NCBI GenBank assembly: GCA_012960105.1
Contig: DUBV01000022.1
Span: forward strand, 1 to 64,000
DNA: 64,000 nt
Direction of reading: 5' to 3'
Origin: Thiotrichaceae bacterium
GTDB taxonomy: Bacteria; Pseudomonadota; Gammaproteobacteria; Eutrophobiales; Eutrophobiaceae
Below are positions 56,415 through 64,000 of this stretch, in pieces. The notes beneath the pieces were generated by a model that saw only the letters and a list, made by a program, of their open reading frames with translations, had not been told where the DNA came from and did not search any database. The translations under genes and the position numbers were made by a program. How positions within the stretch are numbered: the stretch's first letter is position 1; every line of letters starts with the position of its first letter.

Positions 56415-56681
56415 ATGAAACTAATCAATACAATTGTTTTAACCTTACTATTGGCCTTACCTATTATCGGCTTCAGCGCCGAAGCTATTAATATAAATAC
56501 AGCCGATAAAGAGACCTTGATGTCTGTTATCAAAGGTGTTGGTGAAAAGAAAGCAGATGCCATCATTGCCTACCGTACAGAAAACGGTAACTTTAAATCT
56601 ATAGACGAATTGACCAATGTTAAAGGCATCGGTCAAGGCACAATTGATAAGCACAGGGAGCAGTTATCAACTTCTGAGTAA
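56415..56681 (+). CDS. ComEA-like helix-hairpin-helix protein
   Basis: An 88-residue exported protein. Residues 1-22 form a signal peptide (basic start, hydrophobic run, GFSAEA). The mature part is a ComEA-type helix-hairpin-helix domain, with AININTADKETLMSVIKGVGEKKADAIIAYR and SIDELTNVKGIGQGTIDK. Such proteins bind DNA in the periplasm and can aid DNA uptake. A GGAG site precedes the ATG, and a strong terminator follows. No other competence gene is nearby. Confidence 0.9.
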   Translation: MKLINTIVLTLLLALPIIGFSAEAININTADKETLMSVIKGVGEKKADAIIAYRTENGNFKSIDELTNVKGIGQGTIDKHREQLSTSE

Positions 56682-56707
56682 TTCTTCTCCTCTTTTTACC
56701 CTCTATT

Positions 56708-56733
56708 AAGGCCTCTTCATGAGGCCTTTTTTT
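56708..56733 (+). terminator. Strong rho-independent terminator after the ComEA-like gene
   Basis: AAGGCCTC (56708-56715) and GAGGCCTT (56721-56728) form an 8-bp stem with a TTCAT loop, followed by a run of T to 56733, 27 nt after the stop codon. Confidence 0.93.
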
Positions 56734-56872
56734 ATGTTCAGGATGAACTGTATGCTGAGGGCGCATGGACGCGCAGGAGCAGCGATTTACAAGGACGTAA
56801 TGTCAGGATTTTGTTCCCGACACCAACAGTAGGCGCTTTAGGCGAACCATAAGTACCTACATCCCTGTAGGC

Positions 56873-56910
56873 AATATCGCGAGGGCGAGGATGCCCGTAG
56901 CGACGATATT
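56873..56910 (+). repeat. GGGCGAGGATGCCCGTAGCGAC hairpin repeat, copy 3
   Basis: AATATCG (56873-56879) pairs with CGATATT (56904-56910) and encloses GAGGGCGAGGATGCCCGTAG, the same core as copies 1 and 2. This copy has the longest outer stem and lies about 80 nt before leuS. Confidence 0.6.
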
Positions 56911-56988
56911 TATCACATCATTTCTTGTCCCAATACTCCACGCTACTGTATATTGCTCACATTTTACAAATCGACATAGATAATCAGC

Positions 56989-59442
56989 ATGGATAATGAA
57001 TACAAGCCGGATCAAATAGAATCAGAAGTTCAAAAAAAGTGGGAAGATAATAATGCTTTCCATGCAACCGAAGATCCGAATAAAGAGAAGTTTTACTGCC
57101 TCTCCATGTTCCCTTACCCCAGTGGCAAGCTACATATGGGACATGTCCGAAATTACGCGATTGGTGATGTCATCAGCCGTTATCAACGTATGCAAGGCAA
57201 GAATGTCATGCAACCCATGGGTTGGGATGCGTTTGGTTTGCCTGCTGAAGGTGCCGCTATTAAAAATAATGTGCCGCCGGCAAAATGGACTTACGACAAT
57301 ATCGATTACATGCGCAAGCAATTAAAGCGTCTTGGTTTTGCTTATGACTGGGATCGGGAATTAGCGACCTGTAGTCCGGATTACTATCGCTGGGAACAAT
57401 GGTTTTTCACACAACTTTATGAAAAAGGTCTGGTTTATAAGAAAACCTCTGTCGTGAACTGGGATCCAGTTGATCAAACCGTATTGGCTAATGAACAAGT
57501 TATCGATGGTAAAGGCTGGCGCTCCGGCGCTGTCGTTGAACGCCGTGAAATACCACAATGGTTTTTGAGAATTACCGATTATGCCGATGAATTATTAGAC
57601 GATTTAGAAAAACTTCCGGGCTGGCCTGATGCCGTGCGCACTATGCAAGCAAACTGGATAGGCCGATCTGAAGGTGTTGAAGTTGATTTCAAAGTTGAAG
57701 ATTCAGACGACGTTTTACGTATCTACACCACACGTCCCGATACCATTATGGGTATCACTTATATGGCTGTGGCCGCAGAACATCCGCTAGCCAAACTCGC
57801 TTCTGAAAATGATGTCCATCTACGTGCTTTTATAGAAGAGTGTAAAAGTGGCGGCACCACTGAGGTCGAAATGGAGACCATGGAAAAGAAGGGCCTGCCG
57901 CTTAATATTAATGTGCGCCATCCTGTCAGCGGTGAATTGATCCCATTGTGGGTATCGAACTTTGTATTGATGAGTTATGGCACCGGTGCGGTAATGTCTG
58001 TGCCTGGCCATGATCAACGTGATTGGGAATTTGCCCATAAATACGATATCCCGATTAAACAAGTGATCTACCCCGCAGATGATAGCGAACATGATTTAAT
58101 CGAATCTGCTTTTACTAATAAAGGTGTATTAAAGAACTCAGCTCAATTTGATGGCTTAAGTTCAAAAAAAGCTTTCGATGCTATTGCTGATTTCGTTGAA
58201 GAGAATAACTGCGGTAATCGTAAAGTGAATTACCGTTTAAGAGACTGGGGTATATCTCGTCAACGTTATTGGGGTTGCCCTATTCCCATCATTAATTCGA
58301 AAGATGGCAAAGCGCATGCAGTACCTGCGGATCAATTACCGGTGGTATTACCCGAAGATATCGAGTTTGAAGGTATTAACTCACCTATCAAATCCATGCC
58401 GGAATTTATTAATGTAGATTCACCTGATGGTAGTGGACCTGCAGAAAGAGAAACCGATACCTTTGATACTTTCTTTGAATCGTCCTGGTATTTCGCGCGT
58501 TATTGTTGTCCGGATAACGAAGAAGCAATGTTGGATGATCGCGCCAATTACTGGCTACCAGTAGATCAATATGTCGGCGGTATTGAACATGCCATCTTGC
58601 ATTTACTTTATGCGCGTTTTTTCCATAAATTGATGCGCGATTTAGGTTTCTTAAAAACAGATGAACCGTTCACCAATTTACTGACTCAAGGCATGGTGTT
58701 GAAAGATGGTACAAAAATGTCTAAATCAAAAGGCAATACCGTTGATCCTCAACCACTGCTGGATAAATACGGTGCTGATACCGTGCGTTTATTCATGATG
58801 TTTGCCGCACCTCCAGAACAAAGTCTGGAATGGTCCGATGCGGGTGTTGATGGTGCTTCTCGTTTCTTAAAACGTTTGTGGAAATTAGCCAGTGAACATA
58901 TTAATGAAGGTAAAGCACCGGCATTAGATACTGAGTCATTAACGGATACGCAACGAGAATTACGCCGTAAGATTCATCTGACTATAGATAAAGTAAATGA
59001 CGATATCGGTCGCCGCTATACATTCAATACCGCTATTGCTGCGATCATGGAATTAACGAATGCTTTATATAAATCTGATTCAACGGAAGATAACGATCGC
59101 GCCATTATGCGTGAAGGTATAGAAACAGCGACGCTATTATTGGCGCCTATTGTTCCGCATATTACCGATGCGTTGTGGATAGCGCTGGGACATGACGAAC
59201 CTTTAATTAATGCCAATTGGCCAAAATCTGATCCGGAAGCACTCGAACAGAACACTATTGAGATGGTGATACAGGTTAATGGCAAGCTACGCAGCAAGAT
59301 TTCGGTAGAGAAAGACACCGACAAAGAACAAATTGAAGCTTTGACACTAGCAGATGAAAACGTCAAACGTCATATCGACGGCAAAACCGTCAGAAAAGTC
59401 ATCGTAATTCCCGGACGATTAGTGAACATCGTGGTGTCATAG
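56989..59442 (+). CDS. leuS: Leucyl-tRNA synthetase
   Basis: LeuS charges tRNA(Leu) and edits errors. The 817-residue class I enzyme has the HIGH motif [15 protein letters not shown] near residues 43-57, the CP1 editing domain ([20 protein letters not shown] near 249 onward), the KMSKS motif [15 protein letters not shown] near 576, and the C-terminal domain. It begins the leuS-lptE-holA-proA-nadD-rsfS-rlmH run. Position before lptE is conserved in gammaproteobacteria. Confidence 0.98.
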   Translation: MDNEYKPDQIESEVQKKWEDNNAFHATEDPNKEKFYCLSMFPYPSGKLHMGHVRNYAIGDVISRYQRMQGKNVMQPMGWDAFGLPAEGAAIKNNVPPAKWTYDNIDYMRKQLKRLGFAYDWDRELATCSPDYYRWEQWFFTQLYEKGLVYKKTSVVNWDPVDQTVLANEQVIDGKGWRSGAVVERREIPQWFLRITDYADELLDDLEKLPGWPDAVRTMQANWIGRSEGVEVDFKVEDSDDVLRIYTTRPDTIMGITYMAVAAEHPLAKLASENDVHLRAFIEECKSGGTTEVEMETMEKKGLPLNINVRHPVSGELIPLWVSNFVLMSYGTGAVMSVPGHDQRDWEFAHKYDIPIKQVIYPADDSEHDLIESAFTNKGVLKNSAQFDGLSSKKAFDAIADFVEENNCGNRKVNYRLRDWGISRQRYWGCPIPIINSKDGKAHAVPADQLPVVLPEDIEFEGINSPIKSMPEFINVDSPDGSGPAERETDTFDTFFESSWYFARYCCPDNEEAMLDDRANYWLPVDQYVGGIEHAILHLLYARFFHKLMRDLGFLKTDEPFTNLLTQGMVLKDGTKMSKSKGNTVDPQPLLDKYGADTVRLFMMFAAPPEQSLEWSDAGVDGASRFLKRLWKLASEHINEGKAPALDTESLTDTQRELRRKIHLTIDKVNDDIGRRYTFNTAIAAIMELTNALYKSDSTEDNDRAIMREGIETATLLLAPIVPHITDALWIALGHDEPLINANWPKSDPEALEQNTIEMVIQVNGKLRSKISVEKDTDKEQIEALTLADENVKRHIDGKTVRKVIVIPGRLVNIVVS

Positions 59443-59488
59443 GGTAATATACGAACTAAAACGATAAGAACTTGTACGAGGATATTTG

Positions 59489-59983
59489 ATGAAAACACGC
59501 CTATTACTAATAAGCTTGATATTATTAACAAGCGCCTGTGGCTTTCATATGCGTGGCTCGCAGCTGACTGGATTTGACGTTGCTAATATTTATATCAGTC
59601 CTTCTAGTGCACCAAAGCTGACTAAAGAAGTTACGTCTCAATTAGGTGGTGCGGGCATTAAATTAGCCCTTTCAGCAGAAAATGCATCCTACATTGTCAC
59701 TTTGAAAGAAGAATCGTTCGACAGAAACGTACTTAGTGTCTCAGCATCGACCGGTAAAGTTGAAGAGTACCAGCTAGTCTACAACGCAAAGATGGATGCG
59801 ATGAAAGCTGATGGAGAAACTATTGTCCAAAATGACAGTGTTAGATCTTCACGCGACTTCACTTTCGACGGAAATGCCGTATTAGGTAAATTCTCAGAAG
59901 AAGAATTACTTAAGGAAGATATAGTTCGTCGTGCTGCCAGTCAGGTTCTTCGTCGCCTACAGGCATTATTAACTGCCAAATAA
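59489..59983 (+). CDS. lptE: LPS-assembly lipoprotein LptE
   Basis: LptE plugs the LptD barrel that inserts lipopolysaccharide into the outer membrane. The ATG follows a GAGG site; the frame also opens one codon earlier at a TTG, which is rejected. The 164 residues begin with a lipoprotein signal (LLTSAC with Cys at about 18), followed by GFHMRG, a typical LptE start. It lies between leuS and holA, as in most gammaproteobacteria. Confidence 0.94.
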   Translation: MKTRLLLISLILLTSACGFHMRGSQLTGFDVANIYISPSSAPKLTKEVTSQLGGAGIKLALSAENASYIVTLKEESFDRNVLSVSASTGKVEEYQLVYNAKMDAMKADGETIVQNDSVRSSRDFTFDGNAVLGKFSEEELLKEDIVRRAASQVLRRLQALLTAK

Positions 59984-59996
59984 TAAACACGCATAA

Positions 59997-61028
59997 ATGC
60001 GCTTACGCCCTGATCAGCTAGCTAGTCATTTACAACGCTCAGGCCTGGCACCGATCTATTTCGTCAGTGGTGATGAACCCTTACAAAAACTCGAAAGTAT
60101 TGATCAGATTAGAATCGCTGCGCGTGCGCATGGCTATGAAGAACGTCTGGTATTTAATGTTGATAAATCGTTTGATTGGAACTCAATAAATGAAGCTTCA
60201 GCAAACCTGTCGTTGTTTTCAAGTCGCCGCATTATTGAGCTTCGTATGGCTTCACCCAAACCTGGTAAAGAAGGTGGTAAAGTTTTATTCGAATATACCG
60301 AACAGTTAAATGAAGATAATCTTCTTATCATTAGCTCAGACAAATTAGACAAGGCAGCACAAAATAATAAATGGGTTAAAGCCGTAGAAAAAGTTGGGGC
60401 ATTAATTCAAGTCTGGCCAGTTAACCCCGCGCAATTACCGGGCTGGATACAAACCCGACTACAATCTAAACAAAAACGTATCACACAAGATGCCGCTAGA
60501 TTAATTGCTTTGCGAGTAGAAGGAAACTTGCTTGCTGCACAACAAGAAATTGATAAGCTGATTTTATTAATTGATAAAGACAGCATCGATATCGAAGATG
60601 TCATCGCCGCAGTAGCAGATAGTTCGCGTTATGATGTTTTTGATTTAATCGAAAGTGCTTTTCTAGGGGATACTGATCGTACTTTGCACATGCTCCAAGG
60701 TTTACGAAGTGAAGGTACTGAGCCAATGGCATTATTCGGCGCATGGATGTGGGAATTCAGGCGCTTGTGTTCTATCAAACATCAACAAGAAGCCGGTGCA
60801 AGTCTCGAAGGGCTATATAAATCGTATCGAATCTGGGATCAAAAGAAACGACCCATGAATGCGGTACTACAACGTCATTCATGTAAATCATTTGATCATC
60901 TCTTAAAGTTTTGCGCAACGATAGATAGAACATTAAAAAGTAGTCGCAGGGATCAAGCATGGGATCAATTTAATGCGCTATTATTAGCAATAGCCGGTGC
61001 AAATACATATAAACTGCAATTAACATAA
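59997..61028 (+). CDS. holA: DNA polymerase III delta subunit
   Basis: HolA opens the beta clamp as part of the clamp loader. The 343-residue protein has the N-terminal LRPDQLASHLQRSGLAPIYFVSGDEPL, a clamp-contact region, and DVIAAVADSSRYDVFDLIESAFLGDTDRTL near residue 200. It follows lptE by 13 nt. Length agrees with E. coli HolA. Confidence 0.95.
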   Translation: MRLRPDQLASHLQRSGLAPIYFVSGDEPLQKLESIDQIRIAARAHGYEERLVFNVDKSFDWNSINEASANLSLFSSRRIIELRMASPKPGKEGGKVLFEYTEQLNEDNLLIISSDKLDKAAQNNKWVKAVEKVGALIQVWPVNPAQLPGWIQTRLQSKQKRITQDAARLIALRVEGNLLAAQQEIDKLILLIDKDSIDIEDVIAAVADSSRYDVFDLIESAFLGDTDRTLHMLQGLRSEGTEPMALFGAWMWEFRRLCSIKHQQEAGASLEGLYKSYRIWDQKKRPMNAVLQRHSCKSFDHLLKFCATIDRTLKSSRRDQAWDQFNALLLAIAGANTYKLQLT

Positions 61029-61069
61029 GTATATAAATAAACTTAAATTCTAAATAAGTAAGGTTTTTA

Positions 61070-62326
61070 ATGGACATAAAAAAATACATGTTGGGAGTTG
61101 GTCAACTTGCTAGAGCTTCGGCAGCCATGATGGCGCGCGCAACCACAGCACAAAAAAATAATGCACTTACTGCTATTGCAGAAAATATTATTAAACATCG
61201 TTCAGCTTTGTCTAAAGCGAATGAAGAAGATTTAAAAGCAGCGAAAGAAAAAAATCTTGAGCCAGCTTTGGTTGATAGATTAGAGCTTACTGATGCACGT
61301 ATTGATTCCATGGTCGAAGGCTTGAGCCAAATCGCTAGCCTAAGTGATCCTATCGGTACCATTACTGATTTAGCCATGCGCCCTAGCGGCATACAAGTCG
61401 GCAATATGCGCGTGCCTTTAGGAGTCATCGGTATTATCTATGAGTCCAGACCTAATGTTACCGCCGATGCTGCGGCACTTTGTATTAAGTCTGGTAACGC
61501 GACTATCTTACGTGGTGGCTCTGTAGCATTGAATTCAAATCAAGCAATTGCCAAGTGTATTAATATTGGCATGGTCGAAGCCGACTTACCTCAAGAAGCC
61601 GTACAAATTATTTCAACGACTGATCGCGCTGCTGTTGGTGAACTACTCACCATGCCGGAGTTTGTCGATGTCATTATACCTCGTGGCGGCAAGGGATTAA
61701 TTGAACGCATTAGTAAAGAAGCACGTATGCCTGTGATTAAACATCTCGATGGTATTTGTCATGTTTATATTGATAACGATGCTGATACAGAAAAAGCAGT
61801 AAAGGTTGCCTTGAATGCAAAAACGCAACGTTATGGCACGTGCAACACCATGGAATGTTTATTAGTCGCCGAATCTAAAGCTATCGAAGTACTGAATAAA
61901 CTTGCGCCTTTATATAAAGAAGCTGGCGTTGAAATTCGCGGTTGTAAAAAATCAGCGAAAATTATTGACGGAATTAAATTTGCGACTGATGAAGATTACG
62001 CTACAGAATATTTAGCACCGATCATGTCATTAAAGATCGTTGCCGATGTTGATGAAGCCATGCAACACATTGCTCAATACAGTTCACAACATACAGATGC
62101 GATAGTCACAGAGAACTACACAACCTCGCGCCGCTTTTTACGTGAAGTTGATTCAAGTTCAGTCATGGTCAATGCATCAACACGATTTGCTGATGGTTTT
62201 GAATATGGTTTAGGTGCAGAAATTGGTATTAGTACCGATAAATTTCATGCGCGCGGCCCAGTAGGACTAGAAGGCTTAACCTCGAAGAAATACATTGTCC
62301 TCGGAGATGGGCATATCAGAACTTAA
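61070..62326 (+). CDS. proA: Gamma-glutamyl phosphate reductase
   Basis: ProA reduces gamma-glutamyl phosphate with NADPH in proline synthesis. The 418 residues have the catalytic Cys in [14 protein letters not shown], plus [34 protein letters not shown] and [15 protein letters not shown]. It lies between holA and nadD, an order found in several gammaproteobacteria, and its stop shares a base with the nadD start (TAATG). Confidence 0.97.
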   Translation: MDIKKYMLGVGQLARASAAMMARATTAQKNNALTAIAENIIKHRSALSKANEEDLKAAKEKNLEPALVDRLELTDARIDSMVEGLSQIASLSDPIGTITDLAMRPSGIQVGNMRVPLGVIGIIYESRPNVTADAAALCIKSGNATILRGGSVALNSNQAIAKCINIGMVEADLPQEAVQIISTTDRAAVGELLTMPEFVDVIIPRGGKGLIERISKEARMPVIKHLDGICHVYIDNDADTEKAVKVALNAKTQRYGTCNTMECLLVAESKAIEVLNKLAPLYKEAGVEIRGCKKSAKIIDGIKFATDEDYATEYLAPIMSLKIVADVDEAMQHIAQYSSQHTDAIVTENYTTSRRFLREVDSSSVMVNASTRFADGFEYGLGAEIGISTDKFHARGPVGLEGLTSKKYIVLGDGHIRT

Positions 62327-62982
62327 TGCAACTCATCGGAATCCTCGGCGGTACGTTCGACCCAATCCATAATGGACACATCCGACTTGCGCTTGAAGCA
62401 CAAGAGCAACTCAAGCTTAATCAAGTCAGGTTAATTCCGGTAAATATTCCGCCGCATCGTTCGATTCCAGTCGTATCGACAGAGCATCGGCTAGCGATGA
62501 TGCAGTTGGCAACTGAAAATGAATCCACTCTGAGTCTCGATCTTCGTGAACTAGAAAGTGAAGAGATCTCCTTTACAATCAATACACTTAAGTCATTACG
62601 GCAGGAATTTACTGACAATGCTTTATGTCTAATTGTAGGAATAGATGCCTTTAATAAAATTGATAGCTGGAAAGATTGGCAAGATCTATTAGACTACGCG
62701 CATATTATCGTTGCTAACCGTCCAGATTCATTGGCGAACAAGCCAACGAATGACATTTCACCAGTGCTACAACGCTGGATTGAAAAATACCAAATTACGG
62801 ATCACACACAACTTAAAAATAATTTATCGGGAAATATCGTTTTTATTAACATCCCCATGCTAGATATTTCATCAAGCATGATTCGACAGTTAAACTCAGA
62901 ACATAAAACCCTCGAAGACTTACTACCGAACACAATTCAAACTTACATTAAAGACAACCACCTTTACCTGGACAGCGCATGA
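62326..62982 (+). CDS. nadD: Nicotinate-nucleotide adenylyltransferase
   Basis: NadD makes deamido-NAD from nicotinate mononucleotide and ATP. The 218 residues open with IGILGGTFDPIHNGHIRLA, which holds the HxGH-type nucleotidyltransferase site, and contain LIVGIDAFNKIDSWKDWQDLL and the closing ISSSMIRQL. Overlaps with proA (TAATG) and rsfS (4 nt) indicate coupled translation. Confidence 0.96.
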   Translation: MQLIGILGGTFDPIHNGHIRLALEAQEQLKLNQVRLIPVNIPPHRSIPVVSTEHRLAMMQLATENESTLSLDLRELESEEISFTINTLKSLRQEFTDNALCLIVGIDAFNKIDSWKDWQDLLDYAHIIVANRPDSLANKPTNDISPVLQRWIEKYQITDHTQLKNNLSGNIVFINIPMLDISSSMIRQLNSEHKTLEDLLPNTIQTYIKDNHLYLDSA

Positions 62983-63347
62983 AGAAAACAAAAGAACTCC
63001 TCGATATTACCCTCGCCGCATTGGAAGACGTTAAAGCCGTCGACGTTGTAGTATTCGAAGTAAGCAAATTAACCAGCATTTCCGACTACATGGTTATCGC
63101 CAGTGGACGTTCAAAACGACAAGTTGGCGCATTAGCAGAAAGCGTTGTTGAAGCCGCAAAAACATACGGCACACAACCTTTAGGCGTAGAAGGAAAAACA
63201 GAAGGTGAATGGGTATTAGTCGATCTCGGCGATATCATTGTGCACATCATGTATCCAGATACTCGCGAATACTATCAACTAGAAAAACTCTGGAGTTCAG
63301 CAGACGACAGAAAAGAAGATCAGAAAGAAAACGTTAAAGTCAGTTAA
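62979..63347 (+). CDS. rsfS: Ribosomal silencing factor RsfS
   Basis: RsfS binds ribosomal protein L14 and blocks joining of the ribosomal subunits in poor conditions. The 122 residues have LEDVKAVDVVVFEVSKLTSISDYMVIASGRSKRQVGAL and GVEGKTEGEWVLVDLGDIIVHIM. It overlaps nadD by 4 nt and precedes rlmH by 2 nt, the standard gammaproteobacterial arrangement. Confidence 0.96.
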   Translation: MKKTKELLDITLAALEDVKAVDVVVFEVSKLTSISDYMVIASGRSKRQVGALAESVVEAAKTYGTQPLGVEGKTEGEWVLVDLGDIIVHIMYPDTREYYQLEKLWSSADDRKEDQKENVKVS

Positions 63348-63349
63348 GA

Positions 63350-63820
63350 ATGCAAATTGATTTAATAGCCGTCGGCAAACGAATACCAGCATGGATAGAA
63401 TCAGGATTTAAAGAATACACAAAACGATTACCAAAAAATATTAATTTCAAATTAATAGAAATCAATCCAGCAGTCCGCGGCAAAAGCAACAGCGCCGAAA
63501 ACTACAAACTAAAAGAAGAAGAGAACATTAATGCTGCTTTAGCAAAAGACAGCTTAATGATTATTTTTGACGAACACGGCAAATCAATAAGCAGTACATC
63601 ACTAGCAAAGAAACTACAAAGCTGGAACGATGAACAACAACACATCAGTTTAATTATCGGCGGCCCCGATGGCTTAAGTGATGAAATAAAAAAGAAAGCA
63701 AATCAAACATGGTCATTATCAGAAATGACCTTACCACATGGGTTAGTGAGGGTGATGGTTGTTGAACAACTTTATAGAGCGTGGAGCATTACGCAGAATC
63801 ATCCATACCATCGAGAGTGA
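63350..63820 (+). CDS. rlmH: 23S rRNA (pseudouridine1915-N3)-methyltransferase
   Basis: RlmH methylates pseudouridine 1915 in the 23S rRNA decoding region. The 156-residue SPOUT protein shows MQIDLIAVGKRIPAW, IIFDEHGKSISS, LIIGGPDGLSDEI and the knot-forming end MTLPHGLVRVMVVEQLYRAWSITQNHPYH. It ends the run that starts at leuS; rsfS directly precedes it. Confidence 0.97.
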   Translation: MQIDLIAVGKRIPAWIESGFKEYTKRLPKNINFKLIEINPAVRGKSNSAENYKLKEEENINAALAKDSLMIIFDEHGKSISSTSLAKKLQSWNDEQQHISLIIGGPDGLSDEIKKKANQTWSLSEMTLPHGLVRVMVVEQLYRAWSITQNHPYHRE

Positions 63821-63856
63821 ATTATATTTTAACTAGATTCCCGTTTCGGTCTCTGT

Positions 63857-63896
63857 TCCAGACTCGACTCTACCACCTACATCCATGTAGGCGTTC
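63857..63896 (+). repeat. CTACATCCATGTAG repeat module after rlmH
   Basis: The text ACTCGACTCTACCACCTACA, then TCCATGTAGGCGT, is clearly related to the modules nested in the hisB element (GACGCTCTACCCCCTGCGTC and CATGCAGTCGT). The core CCTACATCCATGTAGG is a hairpin. It lies alone about 40 nt after rlmH. Confidence 0.55.
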
Positions 63897-63919
63897 ACGG
63901 TAATGACAAATCAATATAT

Positions 63920-64000
63920 TTATGACTTCTTAATCCGAACAACATTCATAAACTCAATATCAAATCCAGCAACACTCTCCACTGATGCATAATAAGTCAA
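63920..64000 (-). CDS. C-terminal end of an unidentified gene, cut by window edge
   Basis: A minus-strand frame with no stop enters from the right edge and ends at a TAA at 63920-63922, giving 26 residues that close with EFMNVVRIKKS. It would be convergent with rlmH. Too little is visible to name a family. Confidence 0.35.
   Translation of the reverse strand: MTYYASVESVAGFDIEFMNVVRIKKS

Larger units (their letters stand above)
56682..56988. other. 307-nt intergenic region with terminator and repeat remnants
   Basis: Apart from the terminator at 56708-56733, this gap before leuS holds the hairpin CTACATCCCTGTAG (56857-56870) and repeat copy 3 (56873-56910). It also contains GCGCATGGACGCGCAGGAGCAGCGATTTACAAGGACG-like text near 56760. 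No gene is visible. Confidence 0.55.

Noticed and set aside
56682-56988. T-box or attenuator leader before leuS
   Set aside because: The gap contains a terminator for the preceding gene and repeat hairpins. There is no leucine-rich leader peptide, and T-box leaders are not expected in gammaproteobacteria.
1-64000. Defense island, CRISPR array, toxin-antitoxin pair, phage or biosynthetic cluster
   Set aside because: Nearly every gene has a housekeeping assignment with conserved synteny. No repeat-spacer array, integrase, methylase-endonuclease pair or synthase gene was seen, nor any tRNA or rRNA.

Overview
The window looks like a chromosomal core region of a free-living, moderately AT-rich gammaproteobacterium. 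The evidence is synteny: ygfB-pepP-ubiH-ubiI divergent from zapA with 6S RNA behind it, dusB-fis, the cutA-dsbD-aroQ-accB-accC-prmA run, and leuS-lptE-holA-proA-nadD-rsfS-rlmH are all gammaproteobacterial arrangements. I cannot fix the genus. I saw no rRNA, tRNA, CRISPR array, prophage or intact insertion sequence.

Layout. 0-3.2 kb (minus): a sigma54-type response regulator, an ExeA/MshM-like ATPase and the start of a secretin-like lipoprotein, probably part of a pilus or secretion locus running off the left edge. 3.3-7.2 kb (minus): the activated-methyl cycle, metK and then ahcY-metF, with a clear S-adenosylhomocysteine (SAH) riboswitch before ahcY. 8.1-15.2 kb (plus): a carbon-metabolism operon, tkt-gap-pgk-pyk-fba plus a small unknown gene, closed by a terminator. 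15.3-22.9 kb (minus): an encapsulated-ferritin-like protein without encapsulin, a small lipoprotein, purC, glnS, two ubiquinone hydroxylases, pepP and ygfB. 23.1-23.9 kb (plus): a ZapB-like protein, zapA and 6S RNA. 24-31.5 kb: ilvA, rpiA, dtd, hemF, hisB, hisH, a DEAD-box helicase and two unlisted tiny membrane ORFs. 31.7-44.8 kb (minus): an FHA protein, an amber-interrupted membrane gene, purD, purH, fis, dusB, a zinc-ribbon protein, prmA, accC, accB, aroQ, a TlpA-like thioredoxin, dsbD and cutA. 44.9-49.7 kb: fxsA, trmH, an IS30 remnant, a DUF3579 gene, a CBS protein, djlA, a methyltransferase and sixA. 49.7-55.5 kb: a polyphosphate/phosphate group (ppx, ppk1, a DUF47 protein, pit). 55.9-63.8 kb (plus): a VF530-type protein, a ComEA-like protein and the leuS-rlmH run.

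The most unusual signal is not a gene. Five intergenic elements of about 125-240 bp with imperfect terminal inverted repeats lie directly against the stop codon of ahcY, hisB, purH, fis and sixA, within about 1 nt or overlapping it. All five have the same orientation relative to the abutting gene. Four of the five fill the gap between two co-directional genes (ahcY-metF, hisB-hisH, fis-purH, purH-purD). They share a core containing CTGCG and a CTCAT/TTAC-type inner hairpin, and the hisB copy carries two further nested modules. This suggests either an insertion preference for 3' ends of genes or a role in the mRNA between cistrons.

Most genes here are housekeeping genes, and their assignments are firm. 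Start codons were moved inward from the longest reading frame where a Shine-Dalgarno site or an upstream stop codon favoured it. All family calls come from reading motifs, not from searches.
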